Shown here: piece by piece, positions 54,114 through 62,971 of the stretch
Layout: each line of letters opens with the position of its first letter
Position numbering within the stretch: position 1 is the first letter of the stretch
Assembly (NCBI GenBank): GCA_002457315.1
Contig: NTKI01000004.1
Coordinates: forward strand, 34,748 to 98,747
Direction: 5' to 3'
DNA length: 64,000 nt
Origin: Rhodothermaeota bacterium MED-G19
GTDB taxonomy: Bacteria; Bacteroidota; Bacteroidia; Cytophagales; MED-G16
Program-made: the position numbers and the translations under genes
Notes under the pieces: model-generated
What the model was told of the DNA's origin: nothing
Seen by the model: the letters and a program-made list of their open reading frames with translations, nothing else
The model's database searches: none

Positions 54114-55442
54114 TTATTTATCATTTAAACCTAAAGCCGACATCATACCAGAAGGGCCAGTCTTCTTCATCATTTTCATCATCTTTTTCATCTGATTAAA
54201 CTGCTTGATTAGTTGATTGATTTCTTGGACAGAAGTTCCACTTCCATTAGCTATTCTTTTTTTACGACTTCCATTTAATATGTCTGGTGTTTTTCTTTCT
54301 AATGGGGTCATAGAGTAAATTATTGATTCAATTGGTTTGAAAGATTCATCGTCAACATCCAAATCTTTAACTTTTGAAGAGACACCAGGCATCATCCCCA
54401 ACAAATCCTTTAGATTTCCCATCTTCTTGATTTTTTGAATTTGAGAGAGAAAATCATCTAAACCAAAAGTGTTCTGAAACATTTTCTTTTGAAGTTTTCT
54501 TGCCTCATCTTCATCAAAGTTTTGTTGAGCTCTTTCAACTAGACTTATAACATCTCCCATTCCGAGTATTCTCTTTGCCATCCTATCTGGATGAAAAACA
54601 TCTAAAGCATCCATCTTCTCACCTGTACTGATAAACTTTATAGGTTTATCAACAACTTTTCGGATAGATAAAGCAGAACCACCTCTAGAATCTCCATCAA
54701 GTTTTGTTAAAACTACACCATCGTAATCAATAGCTTCATTAAAAGACTTAGCAGTTAGCACTGCATCTTGTCCTATCATTGAATCAACTACAAATAAAGT
54801 TTCATGAGGCTTTAATGATTTTTTTAAACCCTTAATTTCATCCATCATCTTCTCATCTATAGCCAATCTTCCAGCAGTATCAATTATGACAGATTTAAAA
54901 CCGTTTTCTTTGGCATGCTTAATAGCTTTTTTTGCAATATTTAATGGTGATTTAGATTTAGAATCAGAAAAGACTTCAATTTTAAGGTCCTCTCCTATCA
55001 CGTGCAACTGTTCAATTGCTGCTGGCCTATAAACATCACAAGCAACCATAAGAGTTTTCTTCCCTTTCTTTGTTAAGTATCTACCTAGTTTGCCTGTAAA
55101 AGTAGTTTTACCAGATCCTTGAAGACCAGATAATAAAATTATGTTTGGGTTTCCATCCAAAGAAATTTCAGAAGACTCACCTCCCATCAGTTCTGTCAAT
55201 TCATCTGCTACTATTTTAGTTAATAACTCTCCTGGTGAGACAGAAATTAAAACATTTTGCCCCATAGCTTCCTCTCTAATTTTAGAGGTAATCTCTTTTG
55301 CAACTTTATAGCTAACATCAGCATCAATTAATGCTCTTCTTATTTCCTTAATAGTAGCAGCAACATTAATCTCTGAGATTCTTCCTTGACCTTTTAATAC
55401 TTTAAAGGCTCTATCTAATTTATTACTTAAGTTTTCAAACAT
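54114..55442 (-). CDS. ffh: Signal recognition particle protein Ffh (SRP54)
   Basis: GTPase that binds signal sequences of nascent membrane proteins and the 4.5S RNA (8124-8213 here). 442 aa: N domain (LSNKLDRAFKVLKGQGRI), G domain with G1 LLSGLQGSGKTTFTGKLG, GxxC-like ACDVYRPAAIEQL, G3 IIDTAGRLA, G4 VLTKLDGDSRGG, and the Met-rich M domain from ~295 with RNA-binding GSRKKRIANGSGTSVQEIN and the final MKKMMKMMKKTGPSGMMSAL. It converges on pdhB with no gap. Confidence 0.97.
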   Translation of the reverse strand: MFENLSNKLDRAFKVLKGQGRISEINVAATIKEIRRALIDADVSYKVAKEITSKIREEAMGQNVLISVSPGELLTKIVADELTELMGGESSEISLDGNPNIILLSGLQGSGKTTFTGKLGRYLTKKGKKTLMVACDVYRPAAIEQLHVIGEDLKIEVFSDSKSKSPLNIAKKAIKHAKENGFKSVIIDTAGRLAIDEKMMDEIKGLKKSLKPHETLFVVDSMIGQDAVLTAKSFNEAIDYDGVVLTKLDGDSRGGSALSIRKVVDKPIKFISTGEKMDALDVFHPDRMAKRILGMGDVISLVERAQQNFDEDEARKLQKKMFQNTFGLDDFLSQIQKIKKMGNLKDLLGMMPGVSSKVKDLDVDDESFKPIESIIYSMTPLERKTPDILNGSRKKRIANGSGTSVQEINQLIKQFNQMKKMMKMMKKTGPSGMMSALGLNDK

Positions 55443-55526
55443 AACACCACAAAAATAACAATTAAAGCAAATAATGATTCATTTATTTCACTAATACTCA
55501 GTATATTTCATAAATCTTTAAGTAAC

Positions 55527-57959
55527 ATGAATATTATAGTAAAACATATCATATCTCTTATAGTATTTATTTCATTAACAATCTATTTGTTTAGTCCAGT
55601 ATTTTTTGAGAATAAAGAAATCAAACAACATGATATTGAGCAATGGAAATATTCTGCTAATGAAACTATGGAATTTAGAAAAAATAATAATGAAGAGGCC
55701 TTATGGTCAAATTCTATGTTTTCTGGAATGCCTGCATATTTGATAGACGTAAAATGGAGTAATTACATAGTATCATATATACATAAGATTTACAGTGTGT
55801 TTTTTCCTCACCCTGTAAGTAACATACTTATAAGTTTTATTTCATTTTATATAATGCTCCTATGTTTTAGAATAAAGCCAGAAATTGCTCTATTTGGATC
55901 AATAGCATTTACACTATCCTCTTATTTGATAATAGGTGTTGCAGCTGGTCACAATGCAAGAGTGGGAACAGTTGCATTATTACCCTTAATTATTGGAGGG
56001 GTTCATTTATGTATCACTAAAAATAAAAATTTAGGTTTTATTATAACAGCAGTTGCTCTTGCACTTCAATTAAGGTTAAATCACCTTCAAATAACTTATT
56101 ACACTTTATTTATTTTGATTTTTTATGGAAGCAGTGGGTTAATATATCATTATTATAAAAATGAAGTAAAATTTTATCTTAATAGAGTAATGGTTCTCAT
56201 AGTAGCAGCTATGTTAGCAGTAGGAACTTTTTATGGTGAGATATGGTCAATTCTTGAGTATTCAAATGAATCAATTAGAGGTAAGTCAGAGATCACAAAT
56301 ACATCTGGTTTAGATAAAGATTATGCTTTTCAGTATAGTAATGGTCTTTTTGAGCCTCTTACTTTATTTATTCCAAATATACTAGGTGGATCAAGTAGAC
56401 AGACACTAGAAAGAGATTCTAATCTAGGTAAAGCATTGAGAAAAAATAATATGAGTACAATTCAAATTAATAATCAACTTAGAAATGTACCAACTTACTG
56501 GGGAGATCAACCTCTCACGGCACCCTATTTTGCTGGTAGTATAAGTTTGTTCCTATTGATTTTAGGAATAATGATTTTAAAGAAATCAGAGAAAAATTGG
56601 ATAATAGCATTATTACTAATTAGTGTTTTATTGAGTATGGGTAATAATTTAAGTTTTATAAATAATATATTCTTTGATTACCTTCCTGGGTATAATAAAT
56701 TTAGATCAGTAACCTTCATAATAGTAATTTCTCTGTTCTCTATATCTCTATTCTCAGCACTAACAATCAATAAGTTACTATCAGATACTAAAAAATATAA
56801 AGATTATGCATTTAAAGCATTCTTATACTCTATATCCTTTTATATAATTATTTTTTGTTTGAGCTTTGTATTAAATTTTTCAGGTGCAGTTGATTCTAAT
56901 TTTCAAAATTTCCCTAATTGGTTTACTGACGCATTAATACAAGACAGAAAAAGCCTCTTAATTTCAGATTTAGGGTTAGCATCATTATTTACAATAATTT
57001 TATATATAGCCTATCTAGGAATGATTTATAAAAATCTCAACAAAAATATATTTGTTGTTTTAATAATATTAATTATTTCTATAGATCATCTAAGGGTTAA
57101 TTCTACACTAATTAAAAAGGACAAGAGTTGCGAAATGTATGGTGACTGTACATTCATTAATAAAAAAGCAAAAAAAATATCCTTAAGCGAATCAGATCAG
57201 TTTATTTTAGAAAATAACTCAGACCGTAAAAGGGTATATAATTTACAAAATACATTTAATGAGGCAAATACTTCTTACTTTCATTCCTCAATTGGTGGAT
57301 ATCATGGAGCAAAAATAAGAAGGTATCAAGATTTAATTGAAAGAAATATTACTAAAGAAAGACAGGTGCTTGTTGAAAAACTTCAAAATAATAATATTGA
57401 TTTTAGTGATCTTCAAGTGATAAATATGCTCAATGTTGGATATTTAAAATTTGGTGAGAATAGAAATAATGTTGTAGAAAATAAATATTCTAATGGTAAT
57501 GCTTGGTATATAAAAAATCTGATACCATCAAATTCCGCAAAGGAAGAGATTGAAATGTTAAATAGTATTAAAACAAAATCTGAGGCTGTATATGATAATT
57601 CAATATTTAATCCAAATAATATAGAATATTCTACTCAAGGAAAAATTCAAGTGGTTGAATATAACCCAAATAAAATTATTTATAAATCCGAAAATCAAAA
57701 AAAATCTTTTATAGTGTTTTCTGAAATATATTATCCTCATGGGTGGAGAGTATTCATAGATGGAAAAGAAACTAAACTTATTAGGGTAAATTATATACTT
57801 AGAGGTTTAGAGGTTAATCCAGGAGACCATACAATTGAAATGAGATTTGAACCATTATCATATAAAATTGGTGATAAGGTTATTTTAGCTTCAAATTATA
57901 TCCTTTTAATATTATTAATTATTATTATTTTTTTTGAAGTAAAAAAAAATAGAAAATGA
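55527..57959 (+). CDS. YfhO-family multispanning membrane protein
   Basis: An 810-aa protein with about twelve hydrophobic segments in residues ~5-540, followed by a soluble C-terminal domain (~590-760, PHGWRVFIDGKETKLIRVNY, the usual end of YfhO proteins) and a last helix. YfhO relatives share the GT-C-like layout and are linked in Firmicutes to lipid-linked sugar transfer for teichoic acid glycosylation; in Bacteroidota the role is unknown. Its stop overlaps the first plug-domain lipoprotein by 4 bp. Confidence 0.82.
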   Translation: MNIIVKHIISLIVFISLTIYLFSPVFFENKEIKQHDIEQWKYSANETMEFRKNNNEEALWSNSMFSGMPAYLIDVKWSNYIVSYIHKIYSVFFPHPVSNILISFISFYIMLLCFRIKPEIALFGSIAFTLSSYLIIGVAAGHNARVGTVALLPLIIGGVHLCITKNKNLGFIITAVALALQLRLNHLQITYYTLFILIFYGSSGLIYHYYKNEVKFYLNRVMVLIVAAMLAVGTFYGEIWSILEYSNESIRGKSEITNTSGLDKDYAFQYSNGLFEPLTLFIPNILGGSSRQTLERDSNLGKALRKNNMSTIQINNQLRNVPTYWGDQPLTAPYFAGSISLFLLILGIMILKKSEKNWIIALLLISVLLSMGNNLSFINNIFFDYLPGYNKFRSVTFIIVISLFSISLFSALTINKLLSDTKKYKDYAFKAFLYSISFYIIIFCLSFVLNFSGAVDSNFQNFPNWFTDALIQDRKSLLISDLGLASLFTIILYIAYLGMIYKNLNKNIFVVLIILIISIDHLRVNSTLIKKDKSCEMYGDCTFINKKAKKISLSESDQFILENNSDRKRVYNLQNTFNEANTSYFHSSIGGYHGAKIRRYQDLIERNITKERQVLVEKLQNNNIDFSDLQVINMLNVGYLKFGENRNNVVENKYSNGNAWYIKNLIPSNSAKEEIEMLNSIKTKSEAVYDNSIFNPNNIEYSTQGKIQVVEYNPNKIIYKSENQKKSFIVFSEIYYPHGWRVFIDGKETKLIRVNYILRGLEVNPGDHTIEMRFEPLSYKIGDKVILASNYILLILLIIIIFFEVKKNRK

Positions 57960-58336
57960 GATATATTCTTATAATCATTTTGACTAGCTGCACTATAAAT
58001 AAAAAACCCAATCCAAATCTAACTCCATCAAATAAAATTGTAATATCACAAAAAAGTAATGTAAGTTTATTGAATAGAATAAGAACAAATCCAGGCATCT
58101 ACATAGAAGGATACGGAGAATCAGCTAGGGTTTTCACTAAAGGCATATCAAGTATTAACAATCAAAAAGAAGTTCTTTTTATCTTGGATGGAGTTAAAGT
58201 AGGAAATTATTCAAAATTGGTAAATATTCTAGATCCCACTAAAATAAAAAATATAGAAATCTTAAAAAATGCTAATGAAATAGCTTTTTATGGGTTTTTA
58301 GGTTCTGGTGGAGTAATTTTAATAAAAACACAATAA
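57956..58336 (+). CDS. Stand-alone TonB-receptor plug-like lipoprotein (copy 1)
   Basis: A 126-aa protein with lipoprotein signal (MRYILIIILTSC, Cys12) and one plug-type domain: VSLLNRIRTNPGIYIEG, ARVFTKGISSINNQKEVLFILDGVKVGN, LDPTKIKNIEILKNANEIAFYG, GGVILIKT. These are the strands and the vLDGvxv and ixxIeVLK elements of TonB-dependent receptor plugs, but no barrel follows. The ATGA overlap with the YfhO gene suggests co-translation. It may serve as a soluble binding domain at the outer membrane. Confidence 0.7.
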   Translation: MRYILIIILTSCTINKKPNPNLTPSNKIVISQKSNVSLLNRIRTNPGIYIEGYGESARVFTKGISSINNQKEVLFILDGVKVGNYSKLVNILDPTKIKNIEILKNANEIAFYGFLGSGGVILIKTQ

Positions 58337-58344
58337 ATTTATAT

Positions 58345-58722
58345 ATGAAAAAAATATTAATATTATTAATAATATCTGTATTGACTTCATGTCAAGTTAG
58401 TAATACATCTCAGTCACAAGATATTAAATCAAAAACTTCACTTAGTCTTTTGGATAGACTTCGGTCATTACCAGGTTTAAGAATAAGTGGATTTGATGAG
58501 AGGAATGCTGAAATCTATTTAAGAGGTCAGACAAGTGTTAAATATTATAAAGAAGTACTTTTTTTCGTAAATGGGAATAGAGTTGGAAATTATAGCTCTG
58601 CTTACCAACTTCTTCAACCGGATAACATTGATAGTATCAAACTACTAAAGAGCAGTTCAGAGCTTAATGTTTATGGAGCAGACGGAAGAGACGGCGTTAT
58701 ATTAATTAAAACAAAAAATTAG
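58345..58722 (+). CDS. Stand-alone TonB-receptor plug-like lipoprotein (copy 2)
   Basis: A 125-aa paralogue of the preceding gene with lipobox VLTSC (Cys16) and the matching series SLLDRLRSLPGLRISG, YLRGQTSVKYYKEVLFFVNGNRVGNYS, LQPDNIDSIKLLKSSSELNVYGADGRDGVILIKT. Start 8 bp after copy 1. The tandem pair looks like a local duplication, diverged but with the same domain limits. It overlaps the convergent DUF1295 gene by 4 bp. Confidence 0.7.
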   Translation: MKKILILLIISVLTSCQVSNTSQSQDIKSKTSLSLLDRLRSLPGLRISGFDERNAEIYLRGQTSVKYYKEVLFFVNGNRVGNYSSAYQLLQPDNIDSIKLLKSSSELNVYGADGRDGVILIKTKN

Positions 58723-59579
58723 AAAATTTTTGGAAAGAATATAGGAGTTCTATTTTTATATTCAATATATTTTTTATCATTACCCCATCTTTTCTCAGCA
58801 ATATTTTCTAATAAATTCACTCCACTTACCTTGTTCAGTAATAAATAAACAAAAAGAGGAGAAATTAGAGCTATGAATTGATAACCATCTAAATAAGGGA
58901 ATGATATAACAGTTATACCTAGCCATAAGATAAACTCTCCAAAGTAATTAGGGTGACGTGATAAAGACCACAATCCTTTTGAGATAAAAGAACCCTTATT
59001 TGTTTTGTTAAATTGAGTTTTTTGATGATCAGCAATGATTTCAATCAAGAACCCGACAACCCATAAAATAGAACCTAAAATAGTAAAAGAGTTAAAATTA
59101 TTTTGATTAGAACTCATAACAATGATGGCAGGAAAAAGACACATAAAAACCCAAAGACCTTGAATTGTAAATGTCATTAAAAACCACGAAAATGATTGTT
59201 TAATTTTAATAAATCTTACGTCCTGTCCAGTTCTCTTTACTCTAAAAAACAAAAAGGAACTTAATCTTAAAGCCCATAATGATATAAATACAACTAATAG
59301 AAAAGAAGTAATATCAAATTGATATACTTGAGATTTAACTAAATAAGAAATGATTATGGTAGATATAAAGGTAATACCTCCAGTTAAATCATAATAATGT
59401 TCAGTTTTAAAAATAAATGATGGGATAAATACTATAATTTGAATTATAAAAATTAAGAACCATAGTGAATAAATAATAGGTATTCCATTAAAAATTATCA
59501 TATTATATGAAGAAATATAACACATCACAAAAGTGATAACCATGATAGATACTGTAACTAAATTTTGTATTTTCAACAA
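58719..59579 (-). CDS. DUF1295 / steroid 5-alpha reductase-like membrane protein
   Basis: A 286-aa integral-membrane protein with about seven helices. The C-terminal signature is LWSLSRHPNYFGEFILWLGI, the motif of DUF1295 and of isoprenylcysteine carboxyl methyltransferase-like folds that use NADPH or S-adenosylmethionine; the later NIAEKRWGNDKKYIEYKNRTPIFFP closes the family pattern. Substrate unknown; lipids are likely. Its ATG overlaps the stop of the small lipoprotein gene upstream by 7 bp. Confidence 0.85.
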   Translation of the reverse strand: MLKIQNLVTVSIMVITFVMCYISSYNMIIFNGIPIIYSLWFLIFIIQIIVFIPSFIFKTEHYYDLTGGITFISTIIISYLVKSQVYQFDITSFLLVVFISLWALRLSSFLFFRVKRTGQDVRFIKIKQSFSWFLMTFTIQGLWVFMCLFPAIIVMSSNQNNFNSFTILGSILWVVGFLIEIIADHQKTQFNKTNKGSFISKGLWSLSRHPNYFGEFILWLGITVISFPYLDGYQFIALISPLFVYLLLNKVSGVNLLENIAEKRWGNDKKYIEYKNRTPIFFPKIF

Positions 59580-59872
59580 TTTCCAAGATTTACATAAATT
59601 GATTCAGACCAACAAGATGTGTTATTATTATTGTTATCTGGATCATAAGTTTTTTCTATAGTATACGTAATTGCTACAAATTGTTTAGGGTATTTTTCAT
59701 TATCAAGACACTCATACACATATGTAATTTGATTTATAGAGCTTGTCTTAAATTCTTCTACCCTATCTGGATCTGGGTAGGGAGCTTCTGGTACTTTATT
59801 GAATCTACACAAAATATCATCACAAGAAAATAATAATAACATATAAATACTTATTATAATTCTTTTATCCAT
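59573..59872 (-). CDS. Small lipoprotein of unknown function
   Basis: A 99-aa protein with signal MDKRIIISIYMLLLFSC (lipidated Cys17) followed by a short mature region with Cys at ~22, 54, 86 and 99, a Pro-rich PEAPYPDPDRVEEF and an Asn run (YDPDNNNNNTSCW). No family recognised. It overlaps neighbours at both ends (19 bp with the upstream gene), so a real gene in an operon is likely. Confidence 0.55.
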   Translation of the reverse strand: MDKRIIISIYMLLLFSCDDILCRFNKVPEAPYPDPDRVEEFKTSSINQITYVYECLDNEKYPKQFVAITYTIEKTYDPDNNNNNTSCWSESIYVNLGNC

Positions 59873-60363
59873 ATTCGATTTAGATTTTTTCTTTTAAACA
59901 GTTTTTTCTTTGCAAAGGTTCTAATAATTAATCCTATACTAAATCCAATGGAGCAACTTACTAAAATATCTTCATTAAAAACATCTTTATAGTTAGCTTT
60001 TTGTACGATTGATAGATTTATAAAATCAATAGCAAAATATCCTAGAGAACCACCTGAGATAAGAGACCCATAAGCCCTGCCTTTATTAGAAGTTTTAGAT
60101 CTGATATCAACAATATCAATATTACTTATTGGAATTTGAATATTGTTGAAACTTAAATAGTCTGATCCTATTCCAGTTATTTTAGAATATGTGAATATTT
60201 CATCATCTTTTTGTTTAAATCTAATATTCTCACCCTCAAAAAAGTTAATTGATTTTAGTTTAGTGGCTTTTTTTAATTCTAAGTAGTTTTGAGAATAAGA
60301 TTCTAAAGTTATAAGAGAAAAGAAAAATAATAGTGATATGAAAAATTTACTATTCAGTCTCAT
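59854..60363 (-). CDS. Exported protein, unknown, with one C-terminal membrane stretch
   Basis: A 169-aa protein with a signal peptide (KFFISLLFFFSLITLESYSQ), a beta-rich middle (KSINFFEGENIRFKQKDDEIF, YLSFNNIQIPISNIDIVDIRS) and a Gly-rich hydrophobic stretch near 100-150 (GSLISGGSLGYFAIDF, VSCSIGFSIGLIIRTF) which may be a membrane hairpin. The pattern recalls other small flavobacterial proteins of unknown role. It is the first gene of a three-gene minus-strand run. Confidence 0.5.
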   Translation of the reverse strand: MRLNSKFFISLLFFFSLITLESYSQNYLELKKATKLKSINFFEGENIRFKQKDDEIFTYSKITGIGSDYLSFNNIQIPISNIDIVDIRSKTSNKGRAYGSLISGGSLGYFAIDFINLSIVQKANYKDVFNEDILVSCSIGFSIGLIIRTFAKKKLFKRKNLNRIWIKEL

Positions 60364-60415
60364 ACATATTGTTTAAAATTAAAAGTCTTATTTATCTTTA
60401 CTAAAACCAAAAAAA

Positions 60416-62527
60416 ATGAAGAAAATATTAATAATCTTACTATCTATAATTAGTGTATCTTGTTCCTATAATAATTCAATTAGTCTAGAGTCACCTAATA
60501 ATGAAATTAAATTAAATTTTGAATTAGTTGATGGAGTACCAACCTATTCAGTAAATAATAAAAACAAAAAAGTTATTAACTTATCTAAAATGGGTCTTTT
60601 GTTTAATAATAAGATTGATTTTAGTAAGAACTTAACATTATCAGAAACTAAATCAAGAAGTTTTAACAATTCCTGGAAACCATTATACGGTGAGGAGGAA
60701 ATAATTTCAAACAACTACAATGAGTTAATAGTTTCATTAAATAATGATAAATATCAAATGGATATTTTCTTTAGAGTTTACAACGATGGTATCGCATTTA
60801 AATATGTAATACCTGAACAAGGTGGATTGAATTCTTATGACATAATTGATGAAATGACAGAATTTAATTTATCAAGTAAAGATTCAGCTCTATGGGTGCC
60901 TGCTTTCTCATACAGAAGATATGAGTTTTTATATGCTAACTCATCTGTTGATGATATCTCAAAAAAATATTACTCTAAAAATGTAGAAGACATCTCATAT
61001 GACACACTAGGGATTGATGCTGCTCATACCCCACTCACGATTAAAAAAGATAATGATCTTTATATAAGTATTCATGAGGCTAATCTAGTAGACTACTCAA
61101 GTATGACACTCAAACCCAATGGAAATGGAAAATTAGAAGTAGAACTTTATCCTTGGTCAGATGGGATAAAAGTAAAATCTACAAATGGTATCAATTCTCC
61201 TTGGCGTACAATCCAAATTGCAAATAATTCTTCTGAGCTATTAAATTCCAATATTATTCTAAACTTAAATGATGACCCTGATGAGAATGAGGATTTTTCT
61301 TGGGTAAAACCTGGAAAATATATGGGAGTTTGGTGGGAGATGATTGGAACTAACGAGTCCACCTGGTGGCCATCTAAAAACCATGGAGCAAATAATTCTA
61401 AGGTCATGAATTATATAGATTTTGCTTCAAAACATGGATTTGATGGACTATTAGTTGAAGGTTGGAATAAGGGATGGTATCCGCAATGGTGTTGCTCAGG
61501 TAATGGCATTCCATTTATCTTCACAGAGACTGTAGATGACTTTAATATCGAGTTATTATCTAACTATGGAAAAGAGAAAAACATTTCATTAGTTGGACAC
61601 CATGAGACAGGGGGGCAAATTCAAAATTATGAGAATCAACTTGAGGATGCTTTTAAACTTTATAATAAATATGGAATTAAAAATATTAAAACTGGTTATG
61701 TAAATGATGTAAGTAAAAACATTAAAAGAATTGACGAAAAAGGAAATATTCATAAAGAGTGGCATCATGGCCAGTATATGGTCAATCACTTTCAAAAAGT
61801 TATAGAAATGGCAGCTAAATATAAGCTCAATATCATAACTCACGAACCCATAAAAGATACTGGTTTAAGAAGAAAATACCCAAATTATATATCTAGAGAA
61901 GGTGCAAAAGGTCAGGAATTTAATGGTTTTTGGACAAATGGAGTTAATCACGCAACAGACTTACCATTCACAAGAATGTTAAGTGGCCCTATGGACTATA
62001 CACCTGGTATTTTCCAATTAAATAACTTCAGATATGATTCACCCGATTCAAAAATAATTGATAAGGGAGCAATCGTTCCATCAACATTAGCAAAAGAATT
62101 AGCCCTTTATGTGGTCTATTACTCTCCTATGCAGATGGCTGCTGATTTACCTAAACATTATGAGAAACATTTAGATGCTTTTGAATTTATTAAAAACGTT
62201 CCTGTAGACTGGTCTGAAAGAGTTATTCTAAATAGTAGCATGTCAGAATATGTAACCATTGCAAGAAAAGATAAAAATTCAAATAACTGGTATGTAGGAG
62301 GAATAACTGATGAGAAAGAAAGAAATTTTGTTATTGATTTTTCATTTTTAGATAATGACAAAGAGTATAAAATGACTATTTATTCTGATACATATAACAC
62401 ACACTGGAAAGATAATCCAATGGAATATGAGATAAAAAGTAAAGCCGTAACTTCAGAGGACAATACCAATATTTATTTAGCTCCTGGCGGAGGTTTTGCT
62501 TTTGAAATTAAAGAGATTACAAAGTAA
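60416..62527 (+). CDS. Glycoside hydrolase family 97 (SusB-like alpha-glucosidase), lipoprotein
   Basis: A 703-aa lipoprotein (lipobox ISVSC, Cys16). N-terminal beta-sandwich (residues ~20-275, SPNNEIKLNFELVDGVPTYS, FFRVYNDGIAFKYVIP), central TIM barrel (~285-590: YMGVWWEMIGTNESTWWPS, LVEGWNKGWYPQ, SLVGHHETGGQIQNYE, ITHEPIKDTGLRRKYPN, SREGAKGQEFNGFW) and a C-terminal beta domain. The three Glu of HHETG, THEP and REGAKGQE agree with what I recall of inverting alpha-glucosidases such as SusB. No SusC/SusD, TonB receptor or other glycosidase adjoins, so the substrate, perhaps maltodextrins, is inferred from family only. Confidence 0.9.
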   Translation: MKKILIILLSIISVSCSYNNSISLESPNNEIKLNFELVDGVPTYSVNNKNKKVINLSKMGLLFNNKIDFSKNLTLSETKSRSFNNSWKPLYGEEEIISNNYNELIVSLNNDKYQMDIFFRVYNDGIAFKYVIPEQGGLNSYDIIDEMTEFNLSSKDSALWVPAFSYRRYEFLYANSSVDDISKKYYSKNVEDISYDTLGIDAAHTPLTIKKDNDLYISIHEANLVDYSSMTLKPNGNGKLEVELYPWSDGIKVKSTNGINSPWRTIQIANNSSELLNSNIILNLNDDPDENEDFSWVKPGKYMGVWWEMIGTNESTWWPSKNHGANNSKVMNYIDFASKHGFDGLLVEGWNKGWYPQWCCSGNGIPFIFTETVDDFNIELLSNYGKEKNISLVGHHETGGQIQNYENQLEDAFKLYNKYGIKNIKTGYVNDVSKNIKRIDEKGNIHKEWHHGQYMVNHFQKVIEMAAKYKLNIITHEPIKDTGLRRKYPNYISREGAKGQEFNGFWTNGVNHATDLPFTRMLSGPMDYTPGIFQLNNFRYDSPDSKIIDKGAIVPSTLAKELALYVVYYSPMQMAADLPKHYEKHLDAFEFIKNVPVDWSERVILNSSMSEYVTIARKDKNSNNWYVGGITDEKERNFVIDFSFLDNDKEYKMTIYSDTYNTHWKDNPMEYEIKSKAVTSEDNTNIYLAPGGGFAFEIKEITK

Positions 62528-62971
62528 TTAGTGACAAGCCTTGTTATATTTTTTAAGTCTATAATAATTGTAAGGTAGAGGGGTATAAAACCCAGTTAGT
62601 AACATTGGGATTATTACATAAATATTGATCATAGCACCCCCAGTAATTAAATAGTCCACTAGATTCATTGACAATTCCATCCCTATCATACTTATAAGAG
62701 ACATTCCTATCGCTGTCTTAAATGCACTTAGAAAAGATTGAGAAAAACTTAGAATTATAGTTTCTAATATAATTGAGGTAATTAATCCATTAATTATAGC
62801 TAAAATCATTATCTGTTCTACAGGCAAGCTATAAGATGTATATTGAAAAAAAAGTATTGTTCCAAAGTCTCCAATTGAACAACCCAACAAACACCAGAGT
62901 GTGTTTATTTTAGCTTTCTTCCAAGTTGATTTACAATTCCATGATATTGATGAAAACATAGAGTTAGTCAA
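62528..62971 (-). CDS. DUF4396 membrane protein
   Basis: A 147-aa protein with about four membrane segments (LWCLLGCSIGDFGTILFFQY, IMILAIINGLITSIILETI, AFKTAIGMSLISMIGMELSMN, MINIYVIIPMLLTGFYTPLPYNY). The wording around WCxxGCSIGDFGTI and SMxAMExxMN matches DUF4396, unknown in function. Its stop lies directly after the GH97 stop on the other strand (tail to tail), and it overlaps the partial gene upstream by 8 bp, so it is in that operon. Confidence 0.75.
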   Translation of the reverse strand: MTNSMFSSISWNCKSTWKKAKINTLWCLLGCSIGDFGTILFFQYTSYSLPVEQIMILAIINGLITSIILETIILSFSQSFLSAFKTAIGMSLISMIGMELSMNLVDYLITGGAMINIYVIIPMLLTGFYTPLPYNYYRLKKYNKACH

